Origin: Prochlorococcus sp. AG-459-B06 | Lineage (GTDB): Bacteria > Cyanobacteriota > Cyanobacteriia > PCC-6307 > Cyanobiaceae | Length of the DNA: 64,000 nt | NCBI GenBank assembly: GCA_003209475.1 | Contig: QCQY01000001.1 | Span: forward strand, 34,284-98,283 | Direction: 5' to 3' | Shown: piece after piece, positions 9,437 through 19,562 of the stretch | How positions within the stretch are numbered: position 1 is the stretch's first letter | Layout: every line of letters starts with the position of its first letter | The notes under the pieces: generated by a model | Told to the model about the DNA's origin: nothing | Database searches by the model: none | The model's input: the letters and a program-made list of their open reading frames with translations, nothing else | Translations under genes and position numbers: made by a program

Positions 9437-11100
9437 GTTATCACATTCTTCATTATCGTTTAAAAAAATTGAATAGGGCCTTTCTTATTTGGATAACTCT
9501 GATTTCGCTTTTAATAAATTTATGGATAGATAATATTAGATTTACAATTTTCCAAACTAAGAACAATGAAAAAAGTAGGGTCCAAATTAAAAGAGCTAGG
9601 TGGTTTACTAATCAATTAATAAAGCTTGGATCAGCATTTATTAAAATTGGACAATTATTATCGGCGAGACCTGATTTAATTCCTAATACTTGGATACAGG
9701 AATTGTCTAAACTGCAGGATCAAGTTCCTAATTTTTCATTTGCGCAAGTTGAAGCAACTATAAGAGAAGAACTAGGATCTAAGTTTAATGAAATAGATCA
9801 AATAATATGTGATCCGGTTGGATCAGCATCACTAGCTCAGGTCCATAGGGCGACTTTAAAAGATGGTAAGAAAGTAGTATTTAAAGTTCAAAGACCTAAT
9901 TTAAAAGAATTGTTTATTATAGATTTGGGCATAATGCAGCAAATAGCAGGATTATTGCAGAAAAATAAGGATTGGAGTCGAGGTAGAAACTGGGTTGAGA
10001 TTGCTAAAGAGTGTAGGAAAGTTCTCATGAAGGAGCTTGATTTTAATTGTGAAGCACAATATGCAGCAAGATTTAGACAGCAATTTCTCGATGATGAAAA
10101 TGTTGAAGTTCCTGAAGTAATTTGGGATATGAGCAGTGAAAAAGTCCTTTGTTTAAGTTATATAGAGGGAACAAAAATAAGCGATTTAGAAAAATTAAAA
10201 TCACAAGAAATTGATTTGCCTAAAATTGCAGAAATAGGCGCCATCAGTTATTTAAAACAATTAGTAAATTACGGTTTTTTTCATGCAGACCCTCATCCAG
10301 GGAATCTAGCAGTTTCAAATGAAGGTAAATTGATTTTTTATGATTTTGGAATGATGGGCAATATCTCAAATAATCTTCAAACAAGCTTAGGTAGGATGGT
10401 TAAGGCTGCTGCTTTAAGAGACGCCTCATCACTTGTCAGTCAATTACAACAAGCTGGGCTAATTTCAAAAGATATTGATGTAGGACCAGTCAGAAGATTA
10501 GTTAGATTGATGCTTAAAGAAGCCTTAACTCCACCATTTAGCCCAAATATTATTGAAAAATTATCTGGAGATTTATACGAACTTGTTTATGAAACACCAT
10601 TTCAACTACCAGTAGATTTAATCTTTGTCATGAGAGCTTTATCAACTTTTGAAGGAGTTGGTAGAATGCTTAATCCAGGGTTTAACCTTGTATCAGTTAC
10701 CAAGCCTTATTTAATAGAACTTATGACTTCAAATAATCAAACTCCCAACGATTTAATTAACCAATTTGGAAGACAAGTAGGTGAACTAGGATCGAAAGCT
10801 GTTGGCATTCCCAAAAAAATAGATGAAAGTTTAGAAAGATTAGAGCAGGGCGATTTACAATTGCAAATAAGAATGGGAGAGTCTGATAGGCAATTCAAAA
10901 AAATGTTTACTGCTCAAAAAACTTTAGGTCATTCAATTCTTATAGGAAGCTTATCAATTGCATCTGCTTTACTTGTAACCAATAAACAAAATAATTTTGC
11001 ATTGTTACCACTTTTTTTTGCGCTGCCAATAAGTATTGATTGGATAAAGTGCCAACTAAGTATGAGAAAAGGCTCCCGTTTAGAAAAACTTAAGCGCTAA
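9433..11100 (+). CDS. ABC1/UbiB (AarF) family atypical protein kinase
   Basis: 555 aa; FIKIGQLLSARPDLIP (KxGQ), PVGSASLAQVHRATLKDGKKVVFKVQRP, FHADPHPGNLAV, IFYDFGMMG. Confidence 0.93.
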   Translation: MSYHILHYRLKKLNRAFLIWITLISLLINLWIDNIRFTIFQTKNNEKSRVQIKRARWFTNQLIKLGSAFIKIGQLLSARPDLIPNTWIQELSKLQDQVPNFSFAQVEATIREELGSKFNEIDQIICDPVGSASLAQVHRATLKDGKKVVFKVQRPNLKELFIIDLGIMQQIAGLLQKNKDWSRGRNWVEIAKECRKVLMKELDFNCEAQYAARFRQQFLDDENVEVPEVIWDMSSEKVLCLSYIEGTKISDLEKLKSQEIDLPKIAEIGAISYLKQLVNYGFFHADPHPGNLAVSNEGKLIFYDFGMMGNISNNLQTSLGRMVKAAALRDASSLVSQLQQAGLISKDIDVGPVRRLVRLMLKEALTPPFSPNIIEKLSGDLYELVYETPFQLPVDLIFVMRALSTFEGVGRMLNPGFNLVSVTKPYLIELMTSNNQTPNDLINQFGRQVGELGSKAVGIPKKIDESLERLEQGDLQLQIRMGESDRQFKKMFTAQKTLGHSILIGSLSIASALLVTNKQNNFALLPLFFALPISIDWIKCQLSMRKGSRLEKLKR

Positions 11101-11104
11101 AAAA

Positions 11105-12400
<1,296 letters not shown>

Positions 12401-12596
12401 TTAATTATTACTATTTAAATCCTATTAATAGCTGAACTATTTGGCTAATATCTGAAATATATATGTTAACCAATTATAGTTTTTAATTTCACAACAACTT
12501 AAATATTAGTTAACGCTTTTATTAATTTCAAAGTCCCTGCGACCCCCCTCATAAACATATTTTTCAAATTCATCTTACAATTTAAAAATTATTGGA

Positions 12597-12636
12597 TGAT
12601 TATTAATGCAGATACTATTTAGAATATTAATAATCA
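12597..12636. repeat. Perfect 11-bp inverted repeat upstream of clpB2 (possible operator or 5'UTR hairpin)
   Basis: TGATTATTAAT (12597-12607) / ATTAATAATCA (12626-12636), 18-nt spacer, ending 21 nt before the ATG at 12657. Confidence 0.45.
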
Positions 12637-12656
12637 ACTATAGTTTTTTATAGTTT

Positions 12657-15413
12657 ATGAGAGAAACACTTACATCCAGTCCTGAACTATTTAGCGAAAT
12701 CAGTTGGAATCTTCTTTTATTAGGGGAAGAAACAGCAAAAAAATGGGATCATAGCGAATTTAATATTGAACACATAATTCATACATTGTTCTCATCAAGT
12801 GAATTCTTCGCTTTCATTGAAAAATTATCAATCGACCAAGATACAGTTTTAGATATAACAGAAGATTTTTTAGATGAGACACCAACAAATGAGTCAGATA
12901 TTTTTACTATCGGAGAAGATTTAGAAATTTTATTAGATAATGCGAATCAGATTAAAATCCAATGGGGATCGAGATTCATAGAAATCCCTCATTTACTAAT
13001 TGCTCTAGGAAGAGATTTAAGAATTGGAAATTATGTTTTTGAAGAAGGCAACCTTTCGATGGAAAAATTAGAAGAAGAATTGAAGTTTTTCCCAAATATT
13101 AATCAATCTAAAGATTCTTTTAATTATGAGAACGTACTTGAAATAAATAATCAATCTAATTTTGAATCAAATAAAGAGACTTTAGTTAAAGAAGAAAAAT
13201 TTAAAGAAGCTATTGTTCCATTACCCAAAAGTAAACTTCAAATTGATACCAAAAAACAAGTTGGGAAAGATGAAAATGCTCTTTCAATTTATGGAAAAGA
13301 CTTAACAGAATCAGCTAAAAAAGGCTTACTGGATCCCGTTTTAGGGAGAGAAAATGAGATCAATAATTTAATGAGGGTACTCTGCAGAAGAAACAAAAAT
13401 AATCCTATATTAATCGGGAATCCTGGAGTGGGTAAAACCTCAATTGCAAAATTACTTGCGCAATTAATTGTAGAGAAAAAAGTTCCTGATTCTTTAAAAG
13501 ACTTTAAAATTATTTCGCTTGACTTAGGTGCTTTAGTTTCTGGGACAAAATTTAGAGGCCAACTAGAAGAAAGGCTAAGCTTAATAATGCAGGAACTAAA
13601 TAATCCAAGCCAAGGAATGATTCTATTTATTGATGAAATTCATTCAATCTTAAGTTCTGACAGATCCTCTACCGACATCAGCAATATCTTAAAACCTTTA
13701 CTGGCAGAGGGAGAACTTAGATGTATCGGTACAACAACACCTGAGAAATTTCGTGAAACTATTGAAAAAGATCAGGCATTAAATAATTGCTTTCAAAAGA
13801 TAGCTGTTAATGAACCTTCAGTAGAATTAAGCGCAAAAATACTGCAAGGTATCAAAAAGAAATATGAATCACATCATGGCATAAAAATTTCTGAAGAAGC
13901 TGTAAACTATTCTGCAAAATTGGCCGACAGATACATCAGCGATAAATGTCTTCCTGATAAAGCAATAGATTTAATTGATGAAGCAGCTGCAGAGTTAAAA
14001 ATCGAGTCTTATAAAAAGCCTCAAATTATTCTCCAACAAGAAAACAAACTTAATACTATTAATGAAAAACTGAATAATTCGCAAGGAGAAAATATCGAAG
14101 CTCAAGAAAAACTGTTGAATATGAGGCAACAATCAGAGGCAAAATTGAACGTCCTTTTGGACAATTGGAACAATTTGCGTGAAGAAATGGAGCAATTATC
14201 GATTTTAATGAAAGAAGAAGATAAGCTAACCAAACAAATTAAGGATAAATCAAATCGCGAAATTGAAAATGATCAGGATTATTTAGAAAAGCTTGAAGAA
14301 GAGTTAAATGAAATAGAGAATGAAATACAAAGAGTTGAAGAGAACTTTAATAAAATAAAGAAAAATAGAAATTTCCCTTTTAAATATCAAGTTGAACCTG
14401 ATGATATTGCTGATGTTGTCTCAAAAATTACAGGTATTCCAATTTCTAAAGTAGTTTCAAATGAACGTAAGAAATTAGTCAATCTAGAAACAGAACTAAG
14501 TGAAAAAGTTATTGGACAAGAAAAAGCTATAGAAGCTGTTTCTGCTGCAATTAGAAGAGCTCGCGTTGGCATGAAAAGTCCTAAAAGACCTATCGGATCT
14601 TTTTTATTTATGGGTCCTACAGGTGTTGGCAAAACAGAATTAGCAAAATCTCTTGCATCAGCTTTATTTGATGAAGAGGACGCACTTTTAAGATTAGACA
14701 TGAGTGAATATATGGAGAAAAATGCCGTAGCCAGACTTTTGGGAGCTCCTCCAGGTTATGTTGGTTATGAAGAGGGAGGCCAACTAACTGAAGCTGTAAG
14801 ACGTAAACCCTATTCAGTAATACTTCTTGATGAGATAGAAAAAGCACATTCAGAAGTTTTTAATATCCTTTTACAAGTCTTAGATGAAGGAAGATTAACG
14901 GACTCTCAAGGAAGGACCGTAGACTTCAAAAATACCGTAATCATTATGACAAGCAACCTAGCTGGTAAATCTATACTAGAGTATTCACAAAAGATTTCTA
15001 AAAGTGAGGGAAAGTTTGAAAAAGACCAACAAACCTTAGATGATTCCATTAGCAATACATTGTCCTCAATTTTTAGACCTGAATTTTTAAATAGAATTGA
15101 CGAAGTAGTAAAGTTTAATCCATTATCTATTGATGAACTTCAAAAAATAATAATTTTACAAACAGAAGATTTAAAAAACCTGCTACTTGAACAGAAAATA
15201 AATATCGCTATAGACAAAAAAGTTATTAATAAAATTGCAAACGATTCTTACGAACCTGAATATGGTGCTAGGCCACTTAGCAGGGAACTTAGAAGACAAA
15301 TAGAAAATCCCTTAGCTGCAAAACTTTTAGAGGAAAACTTCAAAAACAAAAAAAATATAACAATTAAACTTAACCCTGCTAAAAAAGATGAGATCGTTTT
15401 CAAACCTAGCTGA
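12657..15413 (+). CDS. Clp/Hsp100 AAA+ ATPase, ClpB2-like
   Basis: 918 aa; GNPGVGKTS and GPTGVGKTELAK Walker motifs, long coiled middle domain, EFLNRIDEVVKF, no obvious IGF/LGF ClpP-binding loop; sits upstream of secE-nusG. Confidence 0.88.
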   Translation: MRETLTSSPELFSEISWNLLLLGEETAKKWDHSEFNIEHIIHTLFSSSEFFAFIEKLSIDQDTVLDITEDFLDETPTNESDIFTIGEDLEILLDNANQIKIQWGSRFIEIPHLLIALGRDLRIGNYVFEEGNLSMEKLEEELKFFPNINQSKDSFNYENVLEINNQSNFESNKETLVKEEKFKEAIVPLPKSKLQIDTKKQVGKDENALSIYGKDLTESAKKGLLDPVLGRENEINNLMRVLCRRNKNNPILIGNPGVGKTSIAKLLAQLIVEKKVPDSLKDFKIISLDLGALVSGTKFRGQLEERLSLIMQELNNPSQGMILFIDEIHSILSSDRSSTDISNILKPLLAEGELRCIGTTTPEKFRETIEKDQALNNCFQKIAVNEPSVELSAKILQGIKKKYESHHGIKISEEAVNYSAKLADRYISDKCLPDKAIDLIDEAAAELKIESYKKPQIILQQENKLNTINEKLNNSQGENIEAQEKLLNMRQQSEAKLNVLLDNWNNLREEMEQLSILMKEEDKLTKQIKDKSNREIENDQDYLEKLEEELNEIENEIQRVEENFNKIKKNRNFPFKYQVEPDDIADVVSKITGIPISKVVSNERKKLVNLETELSEKVIGQEKAIEAVSAAIRRARVGMKSPKRPIGSFLFMGPTGVGKTELAKSLASALFDEEDALLRLDMSEYMEKNAVARLLGAPPGYVGYEEGGQLTEAVRRKPYSVILLDEIEKAHSEVFNILLQVLDEGRLTDSQGRTVDFKNTVIIMTSNLAGKSILEYSQKISKSEGKFEKDQQTLDDSISNTLSSIFRPEFLNRIDEVVKFNPLSIDELQKIIILQTEDLKNLLLEQKINIAIDKKVINKIANDSYEPEYGARPLSRELRRQIENPLAAKLLEENFKNKKNITIKLNPAKKDEIVFKPS

Positions 15414-15475
15414 GGAGTAAATCAATAAGCTAAAATAAAAATTAAAGCGTAAAGCTTAATTTCAAAAAAAATTTT

Positions 15476-15718
15476 GTGACAAGTCCTACTACCAATAAAG
15501 AACCTCTTAAAAAGGATTCTCCTGAAGTTGAACAGCCTAAAAAAAAGAATAATTTTTTTAGATCTACCTATGATGAGCTTAAACTTGTCGTGTGGCCTAA
15601 CAAACAACAACTTTTTAGCGAATCAGTAGCAGTTATAATTATGGTATCGTTTTCTGCTGCAGCCATTGCTTCTGTTAGCAGATTCTATGGATGGGCAGCC
15701 TCGCAAATTTTTGGTTGA
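15476..15718 (+). CDS. secE: Preprotein translocase subunit SecE
   Basis: 80 aa (GTG start), RSTYDELKLVVWPNKQQL plus one TM helix; immediately before nusG. Confidence 0.93.
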   Translation: MTSPTTNKEPLKKDSPEVEQPKKKNNFFRSTYDELKLVVWPNKQQLFSESVAVIIMVSFSAAAIASVSRFYGWAASQIFG

Positions 15719-15769
15719 ATTATCTCCCGAATATCCATGAATAAAGATCTTAATTAAGCTTCAAGAAAA

Positions 15770-16381
15770 ATGAGTAATGAATTAACTACAAGCCTTGCTT
15801 CTTCAAAAGCAAATACAAGCATCGCAAGATGGTATGCAGTTCAAGTAGCATCAAGCTGTGAAAAAAAAGTAAAAGCGACTCTTGAGCAGAGATCAGTAAC
15901 TTTAGGTGTTAATAATAGAATTATTGAAATTGAAATTCCCCAAACTCCAGGAATTAAATTAAAAAAAGATGGAAGCAGACAAACTACTGAAGAAAAAGTT
16001 TTCCCAGGTTATGTCCTCGTAAGAATGATTTTGGATGAAGATACAATGATGGCTGTAAAAAGTACTCCAAATGTAATTAACTTTGTCGGTGCTGAAGATG
16101 GTAGAGGCAGCGGAAGATCGCGAGGTCATATCAAACCTCGACCATTATCAAGACAAGAAGTTAATAGAATCTTTAAGCGCGCATCAGAGAAAAAAGCTGT
16201 TATCAAGTTAGACATTGAAGAAAAAGATAGAATCATTGTAACTAGTGGTCCATTCAAGGATTTCCAGGGAGAAGTTATAGAAGTTTCCGGAGAAAGAAAT
16301 AAATTAAAAGCATTACTTTCAATATTTGGGCGCGAGACTCCTGTAGAATTAGAATTCTCTCAAATCAATAAACAAAATTAA
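15770..16381 (+). CDS. nusG: Transcription termination/antitermination protein NusG
   Basis: 203 aa; RWYAVQVASSCEKKVKATLE, VFPGYVLVRM, C-terminal KOW GPFKDFQGEV. Confidence 0.97.
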   Translation: MSNELTTSLASSKANTSIARWYAVQVASSCEKKVKATLEQRSVTLGVNNRIIEIEIPQTPGIKLKKDGSRQTTEEKVFPGYVLVRMILDEDTMMAVKSTPNVINFVGAEDGRGSGRSRGHIKPRPLSRQEVNRIFKRASEKKAVIKLDIEEKDRIIVTSGPFKDFQGEVIEVSGERNKLKALLSIFGRETPVELEFSQINKQN

Positions 16382-16448
16382 TTTCTAATTGTTCTTGTTT
16401 ATCGAGTAAAATTGTGATTTTCTACTTCAGCTTAAATTCTCTAATCTA

Positions 16449-16874
16449 ATGGCAAAAAAAATTGTTGCAGTTATCAAGCTTGCTCTACAAGCAGGCAAAG
16501 CAAATCCTGCTCCTCCTGTAGGGCCAGCTTTAGGACAACACGGTGTCAACATCATGGCATTTTGCAAAGAATACAACGCGAGGACACAAGATAAAGCAGG
16601 TTTTATAATTCCAGTCGAGATTTCTGTTTTTGAAGATAGAAGCTTTACTTTTATCACAAAAACACCTCCTGCTTCCGTCTTAATAACAAAAGCAGCTGGT
16701 ATAGAGAAAGGATCAGGTGAATCCGCAAAAGGCTCTGTTGGGAATATAAGTAAAGCTCAATTAGAAGAAATAGCCAAAACTAAGCTTCCTGATCTAAACT
16801 GTACTAGTGTTGAATCAGCAATGAAAGTAATTGAGGGTACTGCTCGTAATATGGGCGTCTCTATCACTGATTGA
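16449..16874 (+). CDS. rplK: 50S ribosomal protein L11
   Basis: 141 aa; [28 protein letters not shown]. Confidence 0.99.
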   Translation: MAKKIVAVIKLALQAGKANPAPPVGPALGQHGVNIMAFCKEYNARTQDKAGFIIPVEISVFEDRSFTFITKTPPASVLITKAAGIEKGSGESAKGSVGNISKAQLEEIAKTKLPDLNCTSVESAMKVIEGTARNMGVSITD

Positions 16875-16940
16875 GTTCAATACAAAATTTCTCACTATTT
16901 AGGGGAGGTTAGTTAATAACCGTTTGCACCCAATATTATT

Positions 16941-17648
16941 ATGAAAAAACTATCCAAAAGAATGGCGGCTTTATCAACAAAGATAGAAGATCGCATTTAC
17001 GCACCACTTGAAGCTCTTAGTATTATCAAGGAAAATGCTAACGCAAAATTTGATGAAACTATTGAAGCACATATACGTTTAGGTATTGACCCAAAATATA
17101 CTGATCAACAATTAAGGACTACTGTTGCATTACCACATGGTACTGGCCAAAGCATCAAAATTGCAGTAATTACAAGCGGTGAGAATGTATCGAAAGCTAA
17201 GGCTGCTGGTGCAGATTTATTTGGCGAAGAAGATCTTGTGGAAAGCATCAACAAAGGAAATATGGAGTTTGATCTTCTTATTGCAACTCCAGATATGATG
17301 CCAAAGGTTGCAAAATTAGGAAGAGTTTTAGGACCTAGAGGTTTGATGCCTAATCCTAAAGCTGGGACAGTAACCAATGACATTGCTAATGCAATACAAG
17401 AATTCAAAGCTGGTAAGCTCGAATTTAGAGCAGATAAGGCTGGAATCGTTCATGTCCGCTTTGGAAAAGCAAGTTTTACAAAAGAGGCTCTATTTGACAA
17501 CTTAAAAACCTTACAAGAATCAATTGACAAAAATAAACCAAGTGGTGCTAAGGGAAAGTATTGGAAAACTTTTTATGTAACTTCAACAATGGGGCCTTCA
17601 GTTCAATTAGACATAAATGCTGTACAAGATTACCAGCCTGAAGGTTAA
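16941..17648 (+). CDS. rplA: 50S ribosomal protein L1
   Basis: 235 aa; [21 protein letters not shown]. Confidence 0.99.
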   Translation: MKKLSKRMAALSTKIEDRIYAPLEALSIIKENANAKFDETIEAHIRLGIDPKYTDQQLRTTVALPHGTGQSIKIAVITSGENVSKAKAAGADLFGEEDLVESINKGNMEFDLLIATPDMMPKVAKLGRVLGPRGLMPNPKAGTVTNDIANAIQEFKAGKLEFRADKAGIVHVRFGKASFTKEALFDNLKTLQESIDKNKPSGAKGKYWKTFYVTSTMGPSVQLDINAVQDYQPEG

Positions 17649-17674
17649 CGCTTTGTAGTATAATTTAAAATGCA

Positions 17675-17835
17675 ATAATACGGCCAAAGAAAGTAGGTTG
17701 ATTTAGTTATTCTAAATTTTTAATTCCTACCGAGGACTCGTCTTAAATTATTTCTTTTTGGATCTAATAAAAGCGGCCTCATTAAATGGACTTTGCCGCA
17801 TTTCCTGCTCTCCCTAAATTACGATCCAAAAAACA
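17675..17835 (+). promoter_or_regulatory. Ribosomal protein L10 leader (autoregulatory 5'UTR of rplJ-rplL)
   Basis: GTAGG (17693-17697) / CCTACCGAGG (17726-17735) L10-leader-like core; then TTTTTGGATC (17755-17764) pairing with GATCCAAAAA (17823-17832), enclosing GCGGC (17773-17777) / GCCGC (17795-17799). Confidence 0.8.
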
Positions 17836-17838
17836 TCA

Positions 17839-18366
17839 ATGGGCCGAACACTAGAGAATAAGCAACAAATCGTTATTGAGATTAAATCTCTATTAAACGA
17901 CTCGGAAATGGCTGTAGTTCTTGACTATAAAGGTTTAACTATCAAAGAGATGTCAGATTTGCGATCTAGATTGCAAACAACTAACGGCATTTGCAAAGTT
18001 ACTAAAAATTCATTAATGCGGAAAGCTATTGATGGAGATAGTAATTGGAACGATCTTGAATCTTTACTGTCCGGAACAAATGCTTTTGTCTTAATCAAAG
18101 AAGATGTTGGTGGTGCTGTAAAAGCTATCCAATCTTTTCAAAAAGACACCAAAAAATCCGAAACCAAAGGAGCTTTATTTGAAGGCAGACTTCTAAGCGA
18201 TTCTGAAATAAAAGAAATTGCAAGTCTTCCATCTAAAGAAGTATTGATGGCAAAAATTGCTGGCGCTCTTAATGGCGTTGCAACAAAAATTGCGATCTCT
18301 ATTAATGAAGTACCTTCTGGACTTGCTAGATCACTTAAACAACATTCTGAAAAATCAGAATCCTAA
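17839..18366 (+). CDS. rplJ: 50S ribosomal protein L10
   Basis: 175 aa; [47 protein letters not shown]. Confidence 0.98.
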   Translation: MGRTLENKQQIVIEIKSLLNDSEMAVVLDYKGLTIKEMSDLRSRLQTTNGICKVTKNSLMRKAIDGDSNWNDLESLLSGTNAFVLIKEDVGGAVKAIQSFQKDTKKSETKGALFEGRLLSDSEIKEIASLPSKEVLMAKIAGALNGVATKIAISINEVPSGLARSLKQHSEKSES

Positions 18367-18394
18367 ATTCAAAACCTAATTAACTTTTAAGAAA

Positions 18395-18790
18395 ATGTCC
18401 GCAAAAACTGAAGAAATTCTTGAATCATTAAAATCTCTATCACTTTTAGAAGCATCTGAGCTTGTAAAGCAAATTGAAGAGGCTTTTGGTGTATCTGCTG
18501 CAGCTTCTGCAGGTGTAGTAATGGCAGCTCCAGGAGCAGCTGGCGGTGACGCAGATGGTGGTGCTGCTGAAGAAAAAACTGAATTTGATGTAGTTCTCGA
18601 AAGCTTTGATGCAGCTGCAAAAATCAAAGTACTTAAAGTTGTAAGAAATGCAACTGGTCTAGGTCTTGGCGATGCAAAAGCACTTGTTGAATCTGCACCA
18701 AAAACAGTAAAAGAAGGAATTGCTAAAGCAGATGCTGAATCTTTAAAGAAAGAGATTGAAGAAGCTGGCGGTAAAGTTACACTTAAGTAA
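18395..18790 (+). CDS. rplL: 50S ribosomal protein L7/L12
   Basis: 131 aa; Ala-rich hinge, [40 protein letters not shown]. Confidence 0.99.
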
Positions 18791-18804
18791 GAGAATATTT
18801 TTTC

Positions 18805-18829
18805 AAGCCGATAGACTTTATATCGGCTT
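18805..18829 (+). other. Strong stem-loop between rplL and rnhA
   Basis: AAGCCGATA (18805-18813), 7-nt loop, TATCGGCTT (18821-18829); perfect 9-bp stem, no downstream T-tract, 8 nt before the rnhA ATG. Confidence 0.7.
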
Positions 18830-18837
18830 CAAAAATT

Positions 18838-19557
18838 ATGAATAATGATAGTATTGCAATTGGAGCTGCAACTGATGGAGCCTGCAGTGGTAATCCAGGT
18901 CCAGGTGGTTGGGGTGGACTAATAATCTTTGACGACAAAAGTGAATTGGAAATAGGTGGTTCCGAGCAAAATACTACTAATAATAGAATGGAACTCACAG
19001 CGGCTATAAAAACACTTGAGAAATTAAAAACCTATAAATTAAAAGAAAACTTTAAATTAAGAACTGATAGTAAATATGTCATAGAAGGATATACAAAATG
19101 GATTATTAATTGGAAGAGAAATGGATGGAAAACAAGCTCAGGAAAATCAGTTCAAAATCTTGATTTATGGCAAAAAATTGATCAATTAAGAATTAATGGT
19201 CTTGTAATGGAATATGTTAAAGGCCATAGCGGTGACAAACAAAATGATAGAGTAGATAAAATAGCGACTAATTATAGCAAAGGTATATCTCTAAAAAGTA
19301 ACTTAAAAGAGTCTGAATCTTCAATAGAATTTTTTGAAAAAAATGCACCTTCAGAAATTCAGGAATTATTTTCAAGAAATGAATTAATTCAAAAATTCGC
19401 TGACAAAAAGTACTTATTAAGTTCACTAGAACTAAGTAATTTATTAGGTAAAGAAAACCACGTAATGATAAAAAAATATTTACTTTTTGAATGGCGTAAT
19501 TGGAGATTGATTCCTAAAGATAAAAAATATTGGATAATAGAAAAAAAAGAATCCTAA
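18838..19557 (+). CDS. rnhA: Ribonuclease HI with C-terminal extension
   Basis: ATDGACSGNPGPGGWGGLI, NNRMELTAAI, LRTDSKYVIEGYTKWI, KGHSGDKQNDRVDKIA; about 85 extra residues at the C-terminus. Confidence 0.95.
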   Translation: MNNDSIAIGAATDGACSGNPGPGGWGGLIIFDDKSELEIGGSEQNTTNNRMELTAAIKTLEKLKTYKLKENFKLRTDSKYVIEGYTKWIINWKRNGWKTSSGKSVQNLDLWQKIDQLRINGLVMEYVKGHSGDKQNDRVDKIATNYSKGISLKSNLKESESSIEFFEKNAPSEIQELFSRNELIQKFADKKYLLSSLELSNLLGKENHVMIKKYLLFEWRNWRLIPKDKKYWIIEKKES

Positions 19558-19562
19558 TTTTT

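Noticed and set aside
14387-14847. Two minus-strand ORFs of 104 and 76 aa
   Set aside because: Antisense to the conserved second AAA+ domain of the Clp ATPase.
15422-15610. 62-aa minus-strand ORF
   Set aside because: Overlaps secE and its leader on the opposite strand; Arg/Phe/Lys-rich shadow translation.
18376-18627. Overlapping minus-strand ORFs (83 and 77 aa), one Gln/Leu/His-rich
   Set aside because: Antisense of the Ala-rich rplL hinge; low-complexity shadows of GCN codons.
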